Source of the DNA: Zygnema cylindricum
Taxonomy: Eukaryota; Streptophyta; Zygnematophyceae; Zygnematales; Zygnemataceae
Assembly: GCA_037447655.1 (NCBI GenBank)
Contig: JBBHKE010001328.1
Location: 64,001-91,081, forward strand
Direction: 5' to 3'
DNA: 27,081 bases
Part shown: positions 9,189 through 18,373 of the stretch, piece by piece
Numbering within the stretch: the first letter of the stretch is position 1
How the letters are laid out: each line of letters begins with the position of its first letter
Notes under the pieces: generated by a model
Databases searched by the model: none
What the model saw: only the letters and a program-made list of their open reading frames with translations
What the model was told of the DNA's origin: nothing
Made by a program: the position numbers and the translations under genes

Positions 9189-9901
9189 TGTTGAAGGTCA
9201 TGGGCAAGAAGACTTGGCTGTGATCCACTCCCACTAGGAGTCACACTTGCACTAGCAGGAGCACATGGAGCACTAGGGCTAATAGGAGCACTTGCAATAG
9301 GAGCTGACCCATTATCAGACATGTTAGCGGAAACAAACCCAAAGAGAAATGCCTAAAAGACTAGATCTATAGTGTAAGATATGTAACTCAAAACAAAAGA
9401 GATCTTTCAACCAAAAAAACATGTACTACAAGCAAATTAGAGACAATAGAGCATAAAACACCTTAAACTGCACTCAGTACTCTCATTTCCTTAATTCTTG
9501 TGTAGAATGTACATTCTTTGTTGAATTGATCAATCCTAATTGAACTAAATACTTAAAAGATCTCGAAAACATCTAAAAGATCTAAAAAACATCTAAAATA
9601 TCTAGAAAACATCAAAAATCGTATGTACATGGTTCACTAGACGCCCTACTGACAAAATCTAAGTGTTTGGACCAGAATTGTCCACTAACAATATCTATAC
9701 CCTAAAAATCCGGATGATTCTTATCACGTCTACATTCATTGGCGGCCCTACACACTAATTTACTAAAAGATATCAATTCGTGTAGATACTACAAAAAATC
9801 ATCTACACTAAATTTGGTCAATATTGAACAGTTGGTATTCTAAAAATATTCTAAGTCCTAGACTCAAATTTCTAAGACTTACTAAAGCTTACTTTTCAAT
9901 A
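9189..9901 (-). repeat. Element A 3' LTR
   Basis: 713 bp, minus-strand termini TATTGAA…TTCAACA (T(G/A)TTGAA inverted ends). It includes a copy of the gag N-terminal codons (the cat of the start codon lies at 9320-9322), proving that this piece of gag is LTR sequence. It differs from the 5' LTR at a handful of sites, including about five in the 130 bp of gag-coding LTR. Confidence 0.9.
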
Positions 9902-9912
9902 CTCCCCTTAAG
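9902..9912 (-). promoter_or_regulatory. Polypurine tract of element A
   Basis: The minus strand reads TTAAGGGGAG directly before the 3' LTR start TATTGAAAAG. This is the usual position of the plus-strand DNA primer; the family-2 elements have AAAATAAGGGGAG at the same place. Confidence 0.8.
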
Positions 9913-9923
9913 CTTTAGAAGAC

Positions 9924-10592
9924 TTACTCACTTAGACCACATGCTTTTCTGCAGTACTCCAATTTCGGAGCTGGAAGGGCTTTTGTCAACATATCCGCAA
10001 CCATTTTCTCATCAGGCAAATAACAAAGTTTTACCACTTTTGCAAATACTTTCTCACGTACCAAATGTAGCCGAATGTCCATATGCTTACTCTTAAAATG
10101 GTGACTTGGGTTTGTAGCCACAGAAATGACTGCCTGATTGTCGCACCACATTACTTGTGTTCCGTGTTGTGTAAACCCCAATTCTTGAAGGAATGCCTTA
10201 ATCCAAAGCAATTCCTTTAAGACTGCGCTTGCAGCCATGTATTCGGCTTCCATAGTCGATTGTGCCCTGGCTTTTTGAAGTTTACTACTCCAACTACAAG
10301 TTCCACTTCCAATCTGAATGACATACCCAGTTGTAGACTTCCTACTAGGCACATCACCATAGCTAGCATCACTCCAAGTATTAATACTAACCTTGTACCG
10401 TCCCAAAGTAAGCCAAAGATTCCTAGTCCCAACAAGATATCTTAAGACCCTTTTTGCTGCCTCCCAATCTCTCTTTCGTGGATTTTGTAGACTTCTACTC
10501 AACACACCAACAGCTGCAGCTATATCGGGCCTAGTGCAATTCATGAAGTAAATCAAACTTCCTACTACTTGCCTGTAGGGTACTTGGGACAT
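9924..10592 (-). CDS. Element A pol, RNase H part (segment after TAA)
   Basis: 222 codons, starting at an internal ATG because a TAA at 10599-10601 cuts the frame just upstream; upstream and downstream parts are in the same frame. It covers the RT C-terminal block (VPYRQVVGSLIYF, RPDIAAAVGVLSRS) and copia RNase H with the expected acidic residues in NTWSDASYGD, STMEAEYMA and MWCDNQA, then HMDIRLHLVREK and MLTKALP, ending normally just before the PPT. RNase H removes the RNA strand during cDNA synthesis. In relatives the stop position is Gln (EEQKF), so it is a nonsense mutation and not a natural boundary. A separate protein is unlikely. Confidence 0.85.
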   Translation of the reverse strand: MSQVPYRQVVGSLIYFMNCTRPDIAAAVGVLSRSLQNPRKRDWEAAKRVLRYLVGTRNLWLTLGRYKVSINTWSDASYGDVPSRKSTTGYVIQIGSGTCSWSSKLQKARAQSTMEAEYMAASAVLKELLWIKAFLQELGFTQHGTQVMWCDNQAVISVATNPSHHFKSKHMDIRLHLVREKVFAKVVKLCYLPDEKMVADMLTKALPAPKLEYCRKACGLSE

Positions 10593-10598
10593 AAATTT

Positions 10599-11303
10599 TT
10601 ACTCTTCTGCACTGAGTTCCTCATCTATTATGACTCCAAACTCATGCTCCATTCCTTCAAGTTTTTGCTTATACTCCATAGGAATTGCACAACCTTTGGC
10701 ATCAGCCAAGCCAAATTTTTCCAACATGTTTCCTATTGCTTCTTTTTGAGTTAGCCTAATGATTTTCTTTTCTCTATCTCTTTCAACTTGTATTCCAAGA
10801 ATGTATTTAGCCTCACCCAAATCCTTCATTTCAAATTTTGAATTAAGAGCGTGTTTTACTCTAACAATTTCTTCTTTGTTCCTACTAATTAACAGCAAAT
10901 CATCAACATACACAGCAATGAATATCACCTCATCAGGATTATCACCACACATCACATATACTGAATGATCTGAGCTAATTCTAGTAAACCCTAATCCTGT
11001 CAAGAACTCATCTAACTTTCGGTTCCACTGCCTAGGGGCCTGTTTTAGGCCATACAATGATTTTAAAAGTCTGCACACAAGATTTTCTTTTCCTACTTCC
11101 TCATAACCCTCAGGCTGCTTCATATAAATGACCTCATCTAAATCACCATGCAAAAAGGCAGTTTTGACATCCATTTGGTGGATGTCAAAATCCTCTATAG
11201 CAGCTAATGTAAGTAAGATGCGGACAGATGGAAACCTTACAACCGGTGAAAATGTTTCTTCATAATCTATCCCCTCTTTTTGATTATATCCCTTAGCAAC
11301 CAA
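10599..11303 (-). CDS. Element A pol, reverse transcriptase core
   Basis: About 234 codons of copia RT between two nonsense codons, all in one frame with its neighbours. Blocks in order: LVAKGYNQKEGIDYEETFSP, VRFPSVRILLTLA, HQMDVKTAFLHGDL, YMKQPEGYEE, SLYGLKQAPRQWN, the catalytic box AVYVDDLLLIS (YVDD intact), FEMKDLGEAKYILGIQ and LTQKEAIGNMLEKF. It copies the RNA genome into cDNA. The upstream TAA (11313-11315) replaces the Tyr of the RYKARLVAKG block. The catalytic core itself looks undamaged. Confidence 0.9.
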   Translation of the reverse strand: MVAKGYNQKEGIDYEETFSPVVRFPSVRILLTLAAIEDFDIHQMDVKTAFLHGDLDEVIYMKQPEGYEEVGKENLVCRLLKSLYGLKQAPRQWNRKLDEFLTGLGFTRISSDHSVYVMCGDNPDEVIFIAVYVDDLLLISRNKEEIVRVKHALNSKFEMKDLGEAKYILGIQVERDREKKIIRLTQKEAIGNMLEKFGLADAKGCAIPMEYKQKLEGMEHEFGVIIDEELSAEE

Positions 11304-11312
11304 ACGAGCCTT

Positions 11313-12998
11313 TTACCTGTCTATGGTATTATCTGGGTTCAATTTTAACTTAAACACCCATTTACTTCCAATAGCCTTTCTTCCTGGAGGAAGTTCCACC
11401 AGATCCCAAGTTTGGGCCTCCATGATGAACTTCATTTCCTCATTGATGGCTTCCACCCAATATTCCCTTTCATTACTCGAAAGAGCTTCTTTCAATGTTA
11501 AAGGCTCTTTTATGTGTGCAGAATGAGCAAAGGCTGCATTTTCTCCCCTGAGTCGTGCACTTCGCCTCACTCCACTTGGAAATTCTGTCGCTGGTATAGA
11601 TGGTTGGGTCCTCCTTCTTGATACATGTGATTGTTCTTGTGATTCAGTTTCAGCTTGAGGTAGAGGAGATTCTACAACTCTTTCAGACATAACACTTCCT
11701 GTTTCTGGTGGAGAAGATGACTCCAAGTCATTTTGACTTAAACTAGCTGCATTTTCTACATTTTTCTTGAAAAACATAGGATTTTCCTCTAAAAAGATAT
11801 AATCAACACTTCTATCTTTCTTTTCATCACTACATTGACTAAATACATCTACTTCTCTTCCCTCATCCTTCACTATGATGTTTCTGGCTACCACAACTCT
11901 ATTTCTCTTAATGTCATATACTTTATAACCCTTGGCATGATCATCATACCCTAAAAATATACCTGGTATGCCTTTTGGCTCTAATTTCCATTTTTGTGGA
12001 TCATTATCTAGCAAGAATACCTTACTTCCAAACACTTTGAAGTGACTTACATCTGGTTTGTGTCCTGTCCACATTTCATAAGGAGTTTTATCTTTTATTG
12101 CCATAGTTTCTAGCCTATTTCTCACATAGGCTGCACAATGCATAGCCTCTGCCCAAAATTTGTAATCTATGTCCATATCAGCCATCATTGTCGTAGCACA
12201 CTCTGATATGGTCCTATTCATCCTTTCTGAAACACCGTTTTGTTCCGGAGAATAAGGAACGGTTAGTTGACGTGAGATTCCATGCAATTTTAGGAATTCT
12301 GCAAACTCATTAGAAATGTACTCCGCTCCATTATCAGATCTGAATCCCGCTATCTTTCTCTCATGTAGATTCTCAACCCAAGCCTTATACTCTTTAAATT
12401 TTGAAAAAACTTCATCCTTGCTTCTCAAAAAATAAACTGTAGTAAATCTACTATAGTCATCAGTAAAGGTAAGCATAAACTTTGCACCTCCCACAGATAG
12501 ATACCTAGATGGCCCCCATGCATCTGAATAAATTAGTTTTAGCACCCTGCTACTTCTATGATCAGTTTGCAAAGGGAAAGGCAACTTATGAAATTTTCCC
12601 ATTGCACAACCATCACATACATTTGATGTTTGTTTTTGACTAATTTTTACACCTTTCACCATTTTTTGATTTACCATCTTTTCTAATCTATCATAATTCA
12701 CATGTCCTAAACGTTTATGCCATAAATCACAATCACTGATTACATTTGAGTACATAACATCATTATCATTATCATTTGCAAGACTCAACCGATACAAATT
12801 GTTTCCACCAGCAAATCCCTTTGCAGCTATTTTCCCATTCTTACTCACTGTTTTCTTTCCATTCTCAGATATAGTTTTAAAACCTTTCTTTTCTACTACT
12901 GACGTAGAGAAAAAAATTCTTTTAAAAACTGGGACATGCAACACATCCTCTAAAACCCTTTTCACAGGTTTTCCCTCTACATTCAACATAAGTGACAC
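11313..12998 (-). CDS. Element A pol, GAG-pre-integrase, integrase and RT N-terminus
   Basis: 561 codons with no ATG needed: it is the continuation of gag-pol in a shifted frame. It opens with the post-protease segment (VLEDVLHVPVF). The zinc-binding pre-integrase domain has H94, H99, C128, C131 (WHKRLGH…CDGC). The integrase triad is D159 (SDAWGP), D222 (RSDNGAEY) and E258 (NGVSERMNR), a proper DD35E. After the GYDDHAKGYKVYD block and a Ser/Glu-rich linker it enters RT (EAINEEMKFIMEAQTWDL, SKWVFKLKLNPDNTIDR), ending at a TAA where relatives have Tyr. Integrase inserts the cDNA into host DNA. Confidence 0.9.
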   Translation of the reverse strand: MSLMLNVEGKPVKRVLEDVLHVPVFKRIFFSTSVVEKKGFKTISENGKKTVSKNGKIAAKGFAGGNNLYRLSLANDNDNDVMYSNVISDCDLWHKRLGHVNYDRLEKMVNQKMVKGVKISQKQTSNVCDGCAMGKFHKLPFPLQTDHRSSRVLKLIYSDAWGPSRYLSVGGAKFMLTFTDDYSRFTTVYFLRSKDEVFSKFKEYKAWVENLHERKIAGFRSDNGAEYISNEFAEFLKLHGISRQLTVPYSPEQNGVSERMNRTISECATTMMADMDIDYKFWAEAMHCAAYVRNRLETMAIKDKTPYEMWTGHKPDVSHFKVFGSKVFLLDNDPQKWKLEPKGIPGIFLGYDDHAKGYKVYDIKRNRVVVARNIIVKDEGREVDVFSQCSDEKKDRSVDYIFLEENPMFFKKNVENAASLSQNDLESSSPPETGSVMSERVVESPLPQAETESQEQSHVSRRRTQPSIPATEFPSGVRRSARLRGENAAFAHSAHIKEPLTLKEALSSNEREYWVEAINEEMKFIMEAQTWDLVELPPGRKAIGSKWVFKLKLNPDNTIDR

Positions 12999-13039
12999 CC
13001 TCCCCTTTGCTTTTGACTCAACAAAGGTATCATCACTAA

Positions 13040-14161
13040 TTAAATTTTGATGGGTGAAATAGATTGAATACTCTCAAATAGATGGCGATTGCGGCACATG
13101 TGGGCAGATGCGCGGGAGTCCATAATCCATTCGTCTTCCTCCACGCCTTTCGTTGCTTGTGCCATCGCAAAGAATTTCTTTTCACTGTTGTCGGGAAAGT
13201 TGCTTACATCCTCCTCCTTAAGTTCATTGAAAAGAGCAGTTGGTCGACCACCTGATTGAGAAGGAACCGGACTTTCATCCCAACCAGAGCGAAAATTTCC
13301 TGTGGCCTTCGCTCTCTTGTAAGCATGACACATTCTAAACACATGCCTTTTTTCATCACAATAATAGCAGGTTAATGGTGACCTTCTAGGACCACTACCT
13401 CTACCACTGCCACTGCCAATCTTAGAATCTGAAAACTGGGTAGCTAGTGCCTGAACAGACTTACTACTACCTCTTTGTGACATTTGGTTAGCTTCTTCAC
13501 TCAAAATAAGTTGAATTGCTAATGCTATGTTCCATTGACGCTGTGGAATAGCCCTAAGCCTATCCATGGCTCCCTTATATTCATCGGGCAAAGTTCTCAT
13601 CAACAACATAGCCTGCTGAGGTGGTGAAAAGTCCCCACCTGCACTAGTACTCTGAAGAAACAACCTTTTCATAACATGACAATGATCTGACATACTACCT
13701 CCAGAATACTTAAATTCAAAAATTTGAGTGGCTATGTTTGTCTGGACGGTAACATCTAGCTGAACATACATAGCACGTACACTAAACCAAACATCAGATG
13801 CTTTCTTCATCTCAAGATACGACATTAACAAATCTTTTGTCATAGACTGCTTCAAGACGTTGAGGCAATGGAGATTCTTCTTTCTCCAATCCGGCGCAGT
13901 CACATCCGCTGTTCCTTCCACAATGGGTGACAAGTCCCTCTCCTCGAAATATGAGCTCAACATATCTTCCCAGTATAAGTAGTCAGTTCCGTCAAAAATA
14001 GGCAATTTGGGCGGTGGGCCCATAACCTGTTGAAGGTCATGGGCAAGAAGACTTGGCTGTGATCCACTCCCAATATGAGTCACACTTGCACCAGCAGGAG
14101 CACGTGGAGCACTAGGGCTAATAGGAGCACTTGCAATAGGAGCTGAGCCATTATCAGACAT
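13040..14161 (-). CDS. Element A gag and protease N-part
   Basis: 373 codons. Residues 1-46 (Ala/Pro/Ser-rich, MSDNGSAPIASAP…) are encoded inside the 5' LTR. Residue 47 is a Met encoded by the ATG inside the PBS, followed by GPPPKLPIFDGTDYLYWED, the usual start of copia gag. A UBN2/DUF4219-like gag core follows, then a CCHC knuckle (CYYCDEKRHVFRMC), and finally the protease motif EWIMDSRASAHMC, where the catalytic Asp-Ser-Gly has become Asp-Ser-Arg. The frame ends in TAA in an AAAATTTAATT run; pol resumes in the -1 frame. Gag forms the virus-like particle and binds RNA. The functional start (14161 or 14023) is open. Confidence 0.9.
   Translation of the reverse strand: MSDNGSAPIASAPISPSAPRAPAGASVTHIGSGSQPSLLAHDLQQVMGPPPKLPIFDGTDYLYWEDMLSSYFEERDLSPIVEGTADVTAPDWRKKNLHCLNVLKQSMTKDLLMSYLEMKKASDVWFSVRAMYVQLDVTVQTNIATQIFEFKYSGGSMSDHCHVMKRLFLQSTSAGGDFSPPQQAMLLMRTLPDEYKGAMDRLRAIPQRQWNIALAIQLILSEEANQMSQRGSSKSVQALATQFSDSKIGSGSGRGSGPRRSPLTCYYCDEKRHVFRMCHAYKRAKATGNFRSGWDESPVPSQSGGRPTALFNELKEEDVSNFPDNSEKKFFAMAQATKGVEEDEWIMDSRASAHMCRNRHLFESIQSISPIKI
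14015..14027 (-). promoter_or_regulatory. Primer-binding site of element A (half-tRNA initiator Met)
   Basis: The minus strand reads GGTTATGGGCCCA immediately after the LTR end TTCAACA. It complements the anticodon arm of initiator tRNA-Met (…TGGGCCCATAACC…), the type of internal primer known for Drosophila copia. The ATG at 14021-14023 is the complement of the CAU anticodon and is in frame with gag. Confidence 0.85.
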
Positions 14162-14740
14162 GTTAGCGGAAGCAAACCCAAAGAGAAATGCCTAAAAGAC
14201 TAGATCTATAGTGTAAGATATGTAACTCAAAACAAAAGAGGTCTTTCAACCAAAAAAACATGTACTACAAGCAAATTAGAGACAATAGAGCATAAAACAC
14301 CTTAAACTGCACTCAGTGCTCTCATTTCCTTAATTCTTGTGTAGAATGTACATTCTGTGTTGAATTGATCAATCCTAATTGAACTAAATACTTAAAAGAT
14401 CTCGAAAACATCTAAAAAATATAAAAAACATCTAAAATATCTAGAAAACATCAAAAAACGTATGTACATGGTTCACTAGACACCCTACTGACAAAATCTA
14501 AGTGTTTGGACCAGAATTGTCCACTAACAATATCTATACCCTAAAAATCCGGATGATTCTTATCACGTCTACATTCATTGGCGGCCCTACACACTAATTT
14601 ACTAAAAGATATCAATTCGTGTAGATACTACAAAAAATCATCTACACTAAATTTGGTCAATATTGAACAGTTGGTATTCTAAAAATATTCTAAGTCCTAG
14701 ACTCAAATTTCTAAGACTTACTAAAGCTTACTTTTCAATA
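14028..14740 (-). repeat. Element A 5' LTR
   Basis: 713 bp, same termini as the left LTR. It should carry the promoter and polyadenylation signals; none was identified with confidence. Its last 134 bp are open in the gag frame from an ATG at 14161 straight through the PBS. Confidence 0.9.
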
Positions 14741-14745
14741 ACATA
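14741..14745. repeat. Target-site duplication of element A, right copy (ACATA)
   Basis: It matches ATATA at 9184-9188 except for one base. It lies in the DE reading frame just before the block equivalent to Q-(F/Y)-M in relatives. Confidence 0.75.
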
Positions 14746-15616
14746 CTGTCTTTCATCTGGATTCATCTGATGATCTAAGATTTTCACTCCTCCTACACTC
14801 CCATCAATTACTTTATTCAAGTCCATAGGAGTGGTAGAACTGTTTGCCTTTTCCATCTGGAATTTCTCAAGAATATTCCCTATAACGTATTTTTGTGGAA
14901 GTTTGATAATCATTTCCCCCCTATATCTCTCTATTTGAATTCTCAAAATGTATCTTGCCTCCCCTAAATCCTTCATGTCAAATCTGCGTGTAAGATCTTT
15001 CTTTAACTTATTGATATTTTCCATAGACTTACTTAACGCATGCAAATCATCCACATAAATTACACGGAATATAACACCATTCTCATCCTCAAACATATAA
15101 ATAGAATGGTCAGAACTGATCTGGATAGATCCCAGACCGGTGAGAAACTCATCTAGTTTCTTACTCTATTGTCTGGGAGTCTGCTTCAGTCCATATATCG
15201 ACTTTATGAGTTGTCACACTTTACTCTCCTCTCCTTCCTCTACAAACCCCTCTAGTTTCCGCATGAAGATTTTTTCCTCTAGTTCACCATTGAGGAAGGC
15301 AGTCTTAATATTTATCTAGTGTATTTCCATGTCTTCCGCTCCCGCTAAACTAAGGAGAATACTTACTGATGGGAATTGAACCACCAGAGCAAAAGTCTCC
15401 TCATAATCTATTCCTTCCTTTTGGGTGAACCCCTTAGCTGCCAACGGAGCCTTATATCTCTCAATGGTGTTATCTGGGTTCAATTTAAGTTTAAATACCC
15501 ATTTGCACCCAATTGGTTTTATGTGCGTAGGACAGTCCACCGGCTCCCAAGTATTCGCTTCCACAATGGAGGCCATTTCATCATTTATAGCTCTTACCCA
15601 TCTGTCTCTCTCGGAT
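14746..15616 (-). pseudogene. Copia relic DE, 5' part: reverse transcriptase
   Basis: Minus-strand copia RT of family 2: ERDRWVRAINDEMASI, TWEPVDC, CKWVFKLKLNPDNTIERYK, KGFTQKEGIDYEETF, then the FLNGELE, FVEEGEESKV, YGLKQ, VIYVDDL and FDMKDLGEARYIL blocks, ending …MNPDERQY at the element A insertion. In-frame stops: TAG after EDMEIH (Gln expected), TGA after ESKV (Cys expected), TAG after PRQ (Trp expected). Integrase and gag are missing, because the relic is cut at about 15616, where an LTR piece begins. It shares the EIH-stop codon and several private residues with relic B (15937-18360), so the two are sister copies. Confidence 0.88.
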
Positions 15617-15936
15617 TGGCTCCGTACATCAGTAGATAGAGTCTGTGAGAGAGATAGGACTTAGAAAAATTAGGAGATAGGACCCTCTCTCCCAGAGAGC
15701 TTTTGTACAAAAGGTCAACTTTGACCCTCCATAACTTACTACTCTGGGGAGCAAATTCAGAGACTCTTTTTGCTATCGACTCAGGGGAGTCTTGCCTTCA
15801 TAGGGGTGAAGTTGGTTAGAGTTGTTGTCTTCTAGGGTGGCAGTTATTTTTGCTGAAACACAAAGGGAACAGGGTTATCCTAGAGGCTTCTTGGAAGTTG
15901 TCTACTCTGAGGACTTATGGAGGTCTCAGAGTTTCA
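15617..15936 (+). repeat. Truncated family-2 LTR, 3' third
   Basis: Starts within gattggctccgtacatcagtagatag and ends gaggtctcagagtttca at 15936. It is homologous to 24075-24397 (the end of LTR C), to the reverse complement of 26727 onward and, more distantly, to LTR F. The outer two thirds of the LTR are missing. It lies between two oppositely directed pol relics and is followed without any PBS by integrase sequence. Confidence 0.8.
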
Positions 15937-18360
15937 ACAATGGGGTACAATATACCTCTAATAAGTTTGAGGAATATATGAGGGAGGAGGGATTTTAGCA
16001 TCAGAAAACCATACCTTATAATTTAGAACAAAATCGGGTAGCTGAGTGGTTGAATCAGACTCTAAGAGATAGCGTATGTAGTATGATGGCCGATAAAAAG
16101 ATAGGAAAATGATTTTGGGTTGAGGCCATGAACTGTGCTATCCACATCAAGAATAGAGTCCTTACCTTTGCTGTGACAGGAATGACACCTTATGAGAGAT
16201 GGGTTGGAAGGAAACAAAATATTTCCCACCTGATAGTATTTGGTAGTCAAGTTTACAGTCTTGACACATATACAAAGAACTAAAGATTAGATGCTAAAAA
16301 GAAACACGGATAGTTTGTGGGATATGATGAGGATGTCAAGGGATATACAGTCTAAGACCTAGAGAAACAAGATAACATTCTGGTAAATTATCTAGTTGTC
16401 ACGGATAAACGGAAGACATTTGATCCTTTCAAATACACCAAGAAGATGAATTTCAGCTTTGAGTCCGAGGGTGAGGAAGCCTCGGATCTTCCCAGAAGAG
16501 ACATGAGTGAAAAAGTGATTGCAGATTCAGGGGAGATCCACGATGAACGAGATAAACCGGAATCTGCCCATATCCCTACACACTTCGAGGGGACAGAAAA
16601 GGAGGAGATGGAATCAGCTTCTATGGATAGGGGAGCCGATGAAACAGTGAGGAGGAACCAGAGACTTCCCTCCATCCCAGCTTCGGACTTTGAAAGAGGA
16701 CGAAGGAGCAGCAAAAGGCTGTAGGAAAGACAAACTGCTCACAAGGTAACTAAGCTATCTCACCCGGATGAGCCTTATTGATATTCAGTGGCAATAGATA
16801 GTCCAGAGAAGGATAGATGAGTTAGAGTCATAAATGATGAGATGGCATCCATCATGGAAGCAAATACTTGGGAGTTGGTGGGCTCTCCTCCGAACACAAA
16901 ATCGATCAGGTGCAAATGGGTGTTTAAACAAAAACTAAACCCAGATAATACCATTGAAAGATATAATGCTCGGTTGGTAGCAAAGGGATTCACTCAGAAA
17001 GAATGGATAGATTATGAAAAGACCTTTGCTCTTGTGGCACGGTTCCTATCAGTAAGGATTCTCCTTAGTCTAGCGGCAGGGGAAGACATGGAAATACACT
17101 AGATGGATATTAAAACCGCCTTCCTCAATGGTGAATTAGAGGAAGAAATTTTCATGCGGCAACCAGAAGGATTTGTAGAGGAAGGTGAGGAGAGCAAGGT
17201 CTGCACACTTATAAAGTCCTTATATGGACTTAAGCAAGCTCCCAGGCAATGGAATAAGAAACTAGATGAGTTTCTCACCAGCCTAGGATATATCCGAATT
17301 AGTTCAGAGCATTCTATTTAGATGTTTGAGGATGAGAATAATGTTATTTTCATTGCATTTTTTGTAGATGACTTGCTGGTCCTACGTAAATCTATGGATA
17401 AGATAAATAAGTTAAAGAAAGATATTAGAAGCACATTTGATATGGCGGATCTTGGAGAGGCAAAATAGATCTTAGAATTCAAAAGGAAAGTGATAAGGGG
17501 AAAAGGATTATCAGACTTACTCAGAAAGAAGCTATAGGGAATATGCTCGAGAAATTCCAAATGGAAAAGGCAAACACTTGTACCACTCCCATGGACTAGA
17601 AAAAAATGAGTGATGGGAGTGTAGGAGGAGTGATAATCTTAGATGATCAAATGAGTCATGAAGAAAGACAGTTTATGAAGTATATTCCTTACAGGTAGGT
17701 TGTACGATATTTTAATCTGCTTTGTAAATCGCACTAGGCATGACATAGCGACAGCAATTGGAGTTTTCAGTAAGAGTTTGAATATTCCTAGAAAGAGAGA
17801 CTGGGAGGCAGCAAAGAGAGTCATGAGATATCTGCTGGGAATAAAAGAATTATGGTTCCATTTGGGAGGGGAGCACACTGACATCACCACTTCGAGTGAT
17901 GCCAATTATAGAGATGCACCTATGAGAAGATGCACTTCTGGGTATGTATTGTATGCGGGGGAAGGTGATTGTTGTTGGAGTAGCAAGCAACAAAAGGTGG
18001 TTGCTCAGTCCACTATCGAGGCTGAGTAAATGTCTTTTTGTTCTCCTTTGAAAGAATTGATATGTGTAAAGTCTTTGCTGCAAAAAAAATGATACATGAA
18101 GAAAACGGGTGCAGGAAGTCTTCTGTGATAATCAGGCTGCAATTGCAATTGCAACCAATCCTAAACATCAATTCAAAGCGAAACATATGGACATAAGATT
18201 AAGTTTTGTGAGGGAAAAAATCAAAAATAAAATTGTGAGTCTTGTGTATAATCCAGATGAAGAAATGATTGTTGATATGATGACCAAACCTGTGCCCTCA
18301 CCCAAATTGAAATATTGTAGAGAGAAGTGTGGACTAAGAGAAAAGTTTAAACTAGACTAG
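15937..18360 (+). pseudogene. Copia relic B: integrase to RNase H
   Basis: Plus-strand pol of family 2, starting inside integrase right after the LTR piece: NNGVQYTSNKFEEYM, then a decayed PEQN block, FWVEAMNCAIHIKNR, TPYERWVGRKQ, FVGYDED, the acidic linker with RRNQRLPSIPASDFE and RRSSKR, RT (MASIMEANTWEL, KGFTQKE, MDIKTAFLNGELEEE, LYGLKQAPRQWNKKL, FFVDDLLVL: FVDD instead of YVDD) and RNase H (SSDANYRDA, CWSSKQQKVVAQSTIEAE, CDNQAAIAIATNP, KHMDIRLSFVREK, MTKPVPSPKLKYCREKCGL). More than ten stops and some frameshifts are present, including TAG at 17100-17102 shared with relic DE. It ends normally before a PPT and LTR. Confidence 0.88.
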
Positions 18361-18373
18361 AAAATAAGGGGAG
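18361..18373 (+). promoter_or_regulatory. Polypurine tract of relic B
   Basis: AAAATAAGGGGAG directly before the LTR start TGTTAAATTATTAG; identical to the tracts of relics C and DE. Confidence 0.8.

Larger units (their letters stand above)
9189..14740 (-). mobile_element. Element A: full-length Ty1/copia retrotransposon (family 1)
   Basis: The element is 5552 bp: 5' LTR 14028-14740, PBS 14015-14027, gag-protease, integrase, RT and RNase H in copia order down to the stop at 9924, PPT just right of 9901, 3' LTR 9189-9901. The LTRs are the same length and differ at roughly 2% of positions, mostly in their 3' part. A 5-bp target duplication flanks it inside the older relic DE. Lesions are few: a frame change near 13040, TAA at 11313-11315 (Tyr expected), TAA at 10599-10601 (Gln expected in relatives) and DSG to DSR in the protease. 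It is therefore a fairly young, probably non-autonomous copy. Confidence 0.9.

Noticed and set aside
13021-13075. Programmed -1 frameshift at AAATTTA
   Set aside because: The heptamer is not in the gag reading phase, so standard simultaneous slippage would not give the pol frame.
14746-18360. Stop-codon reassignment (TAG or TAA read as Gln), suggested by several stops at Gln positions
   Set aside because: Stops also replace Tyr, Trp, Cys, Ser, Arg and Leu, TGA is used as well, and frameshifts accompany them. This is ordinary decay.
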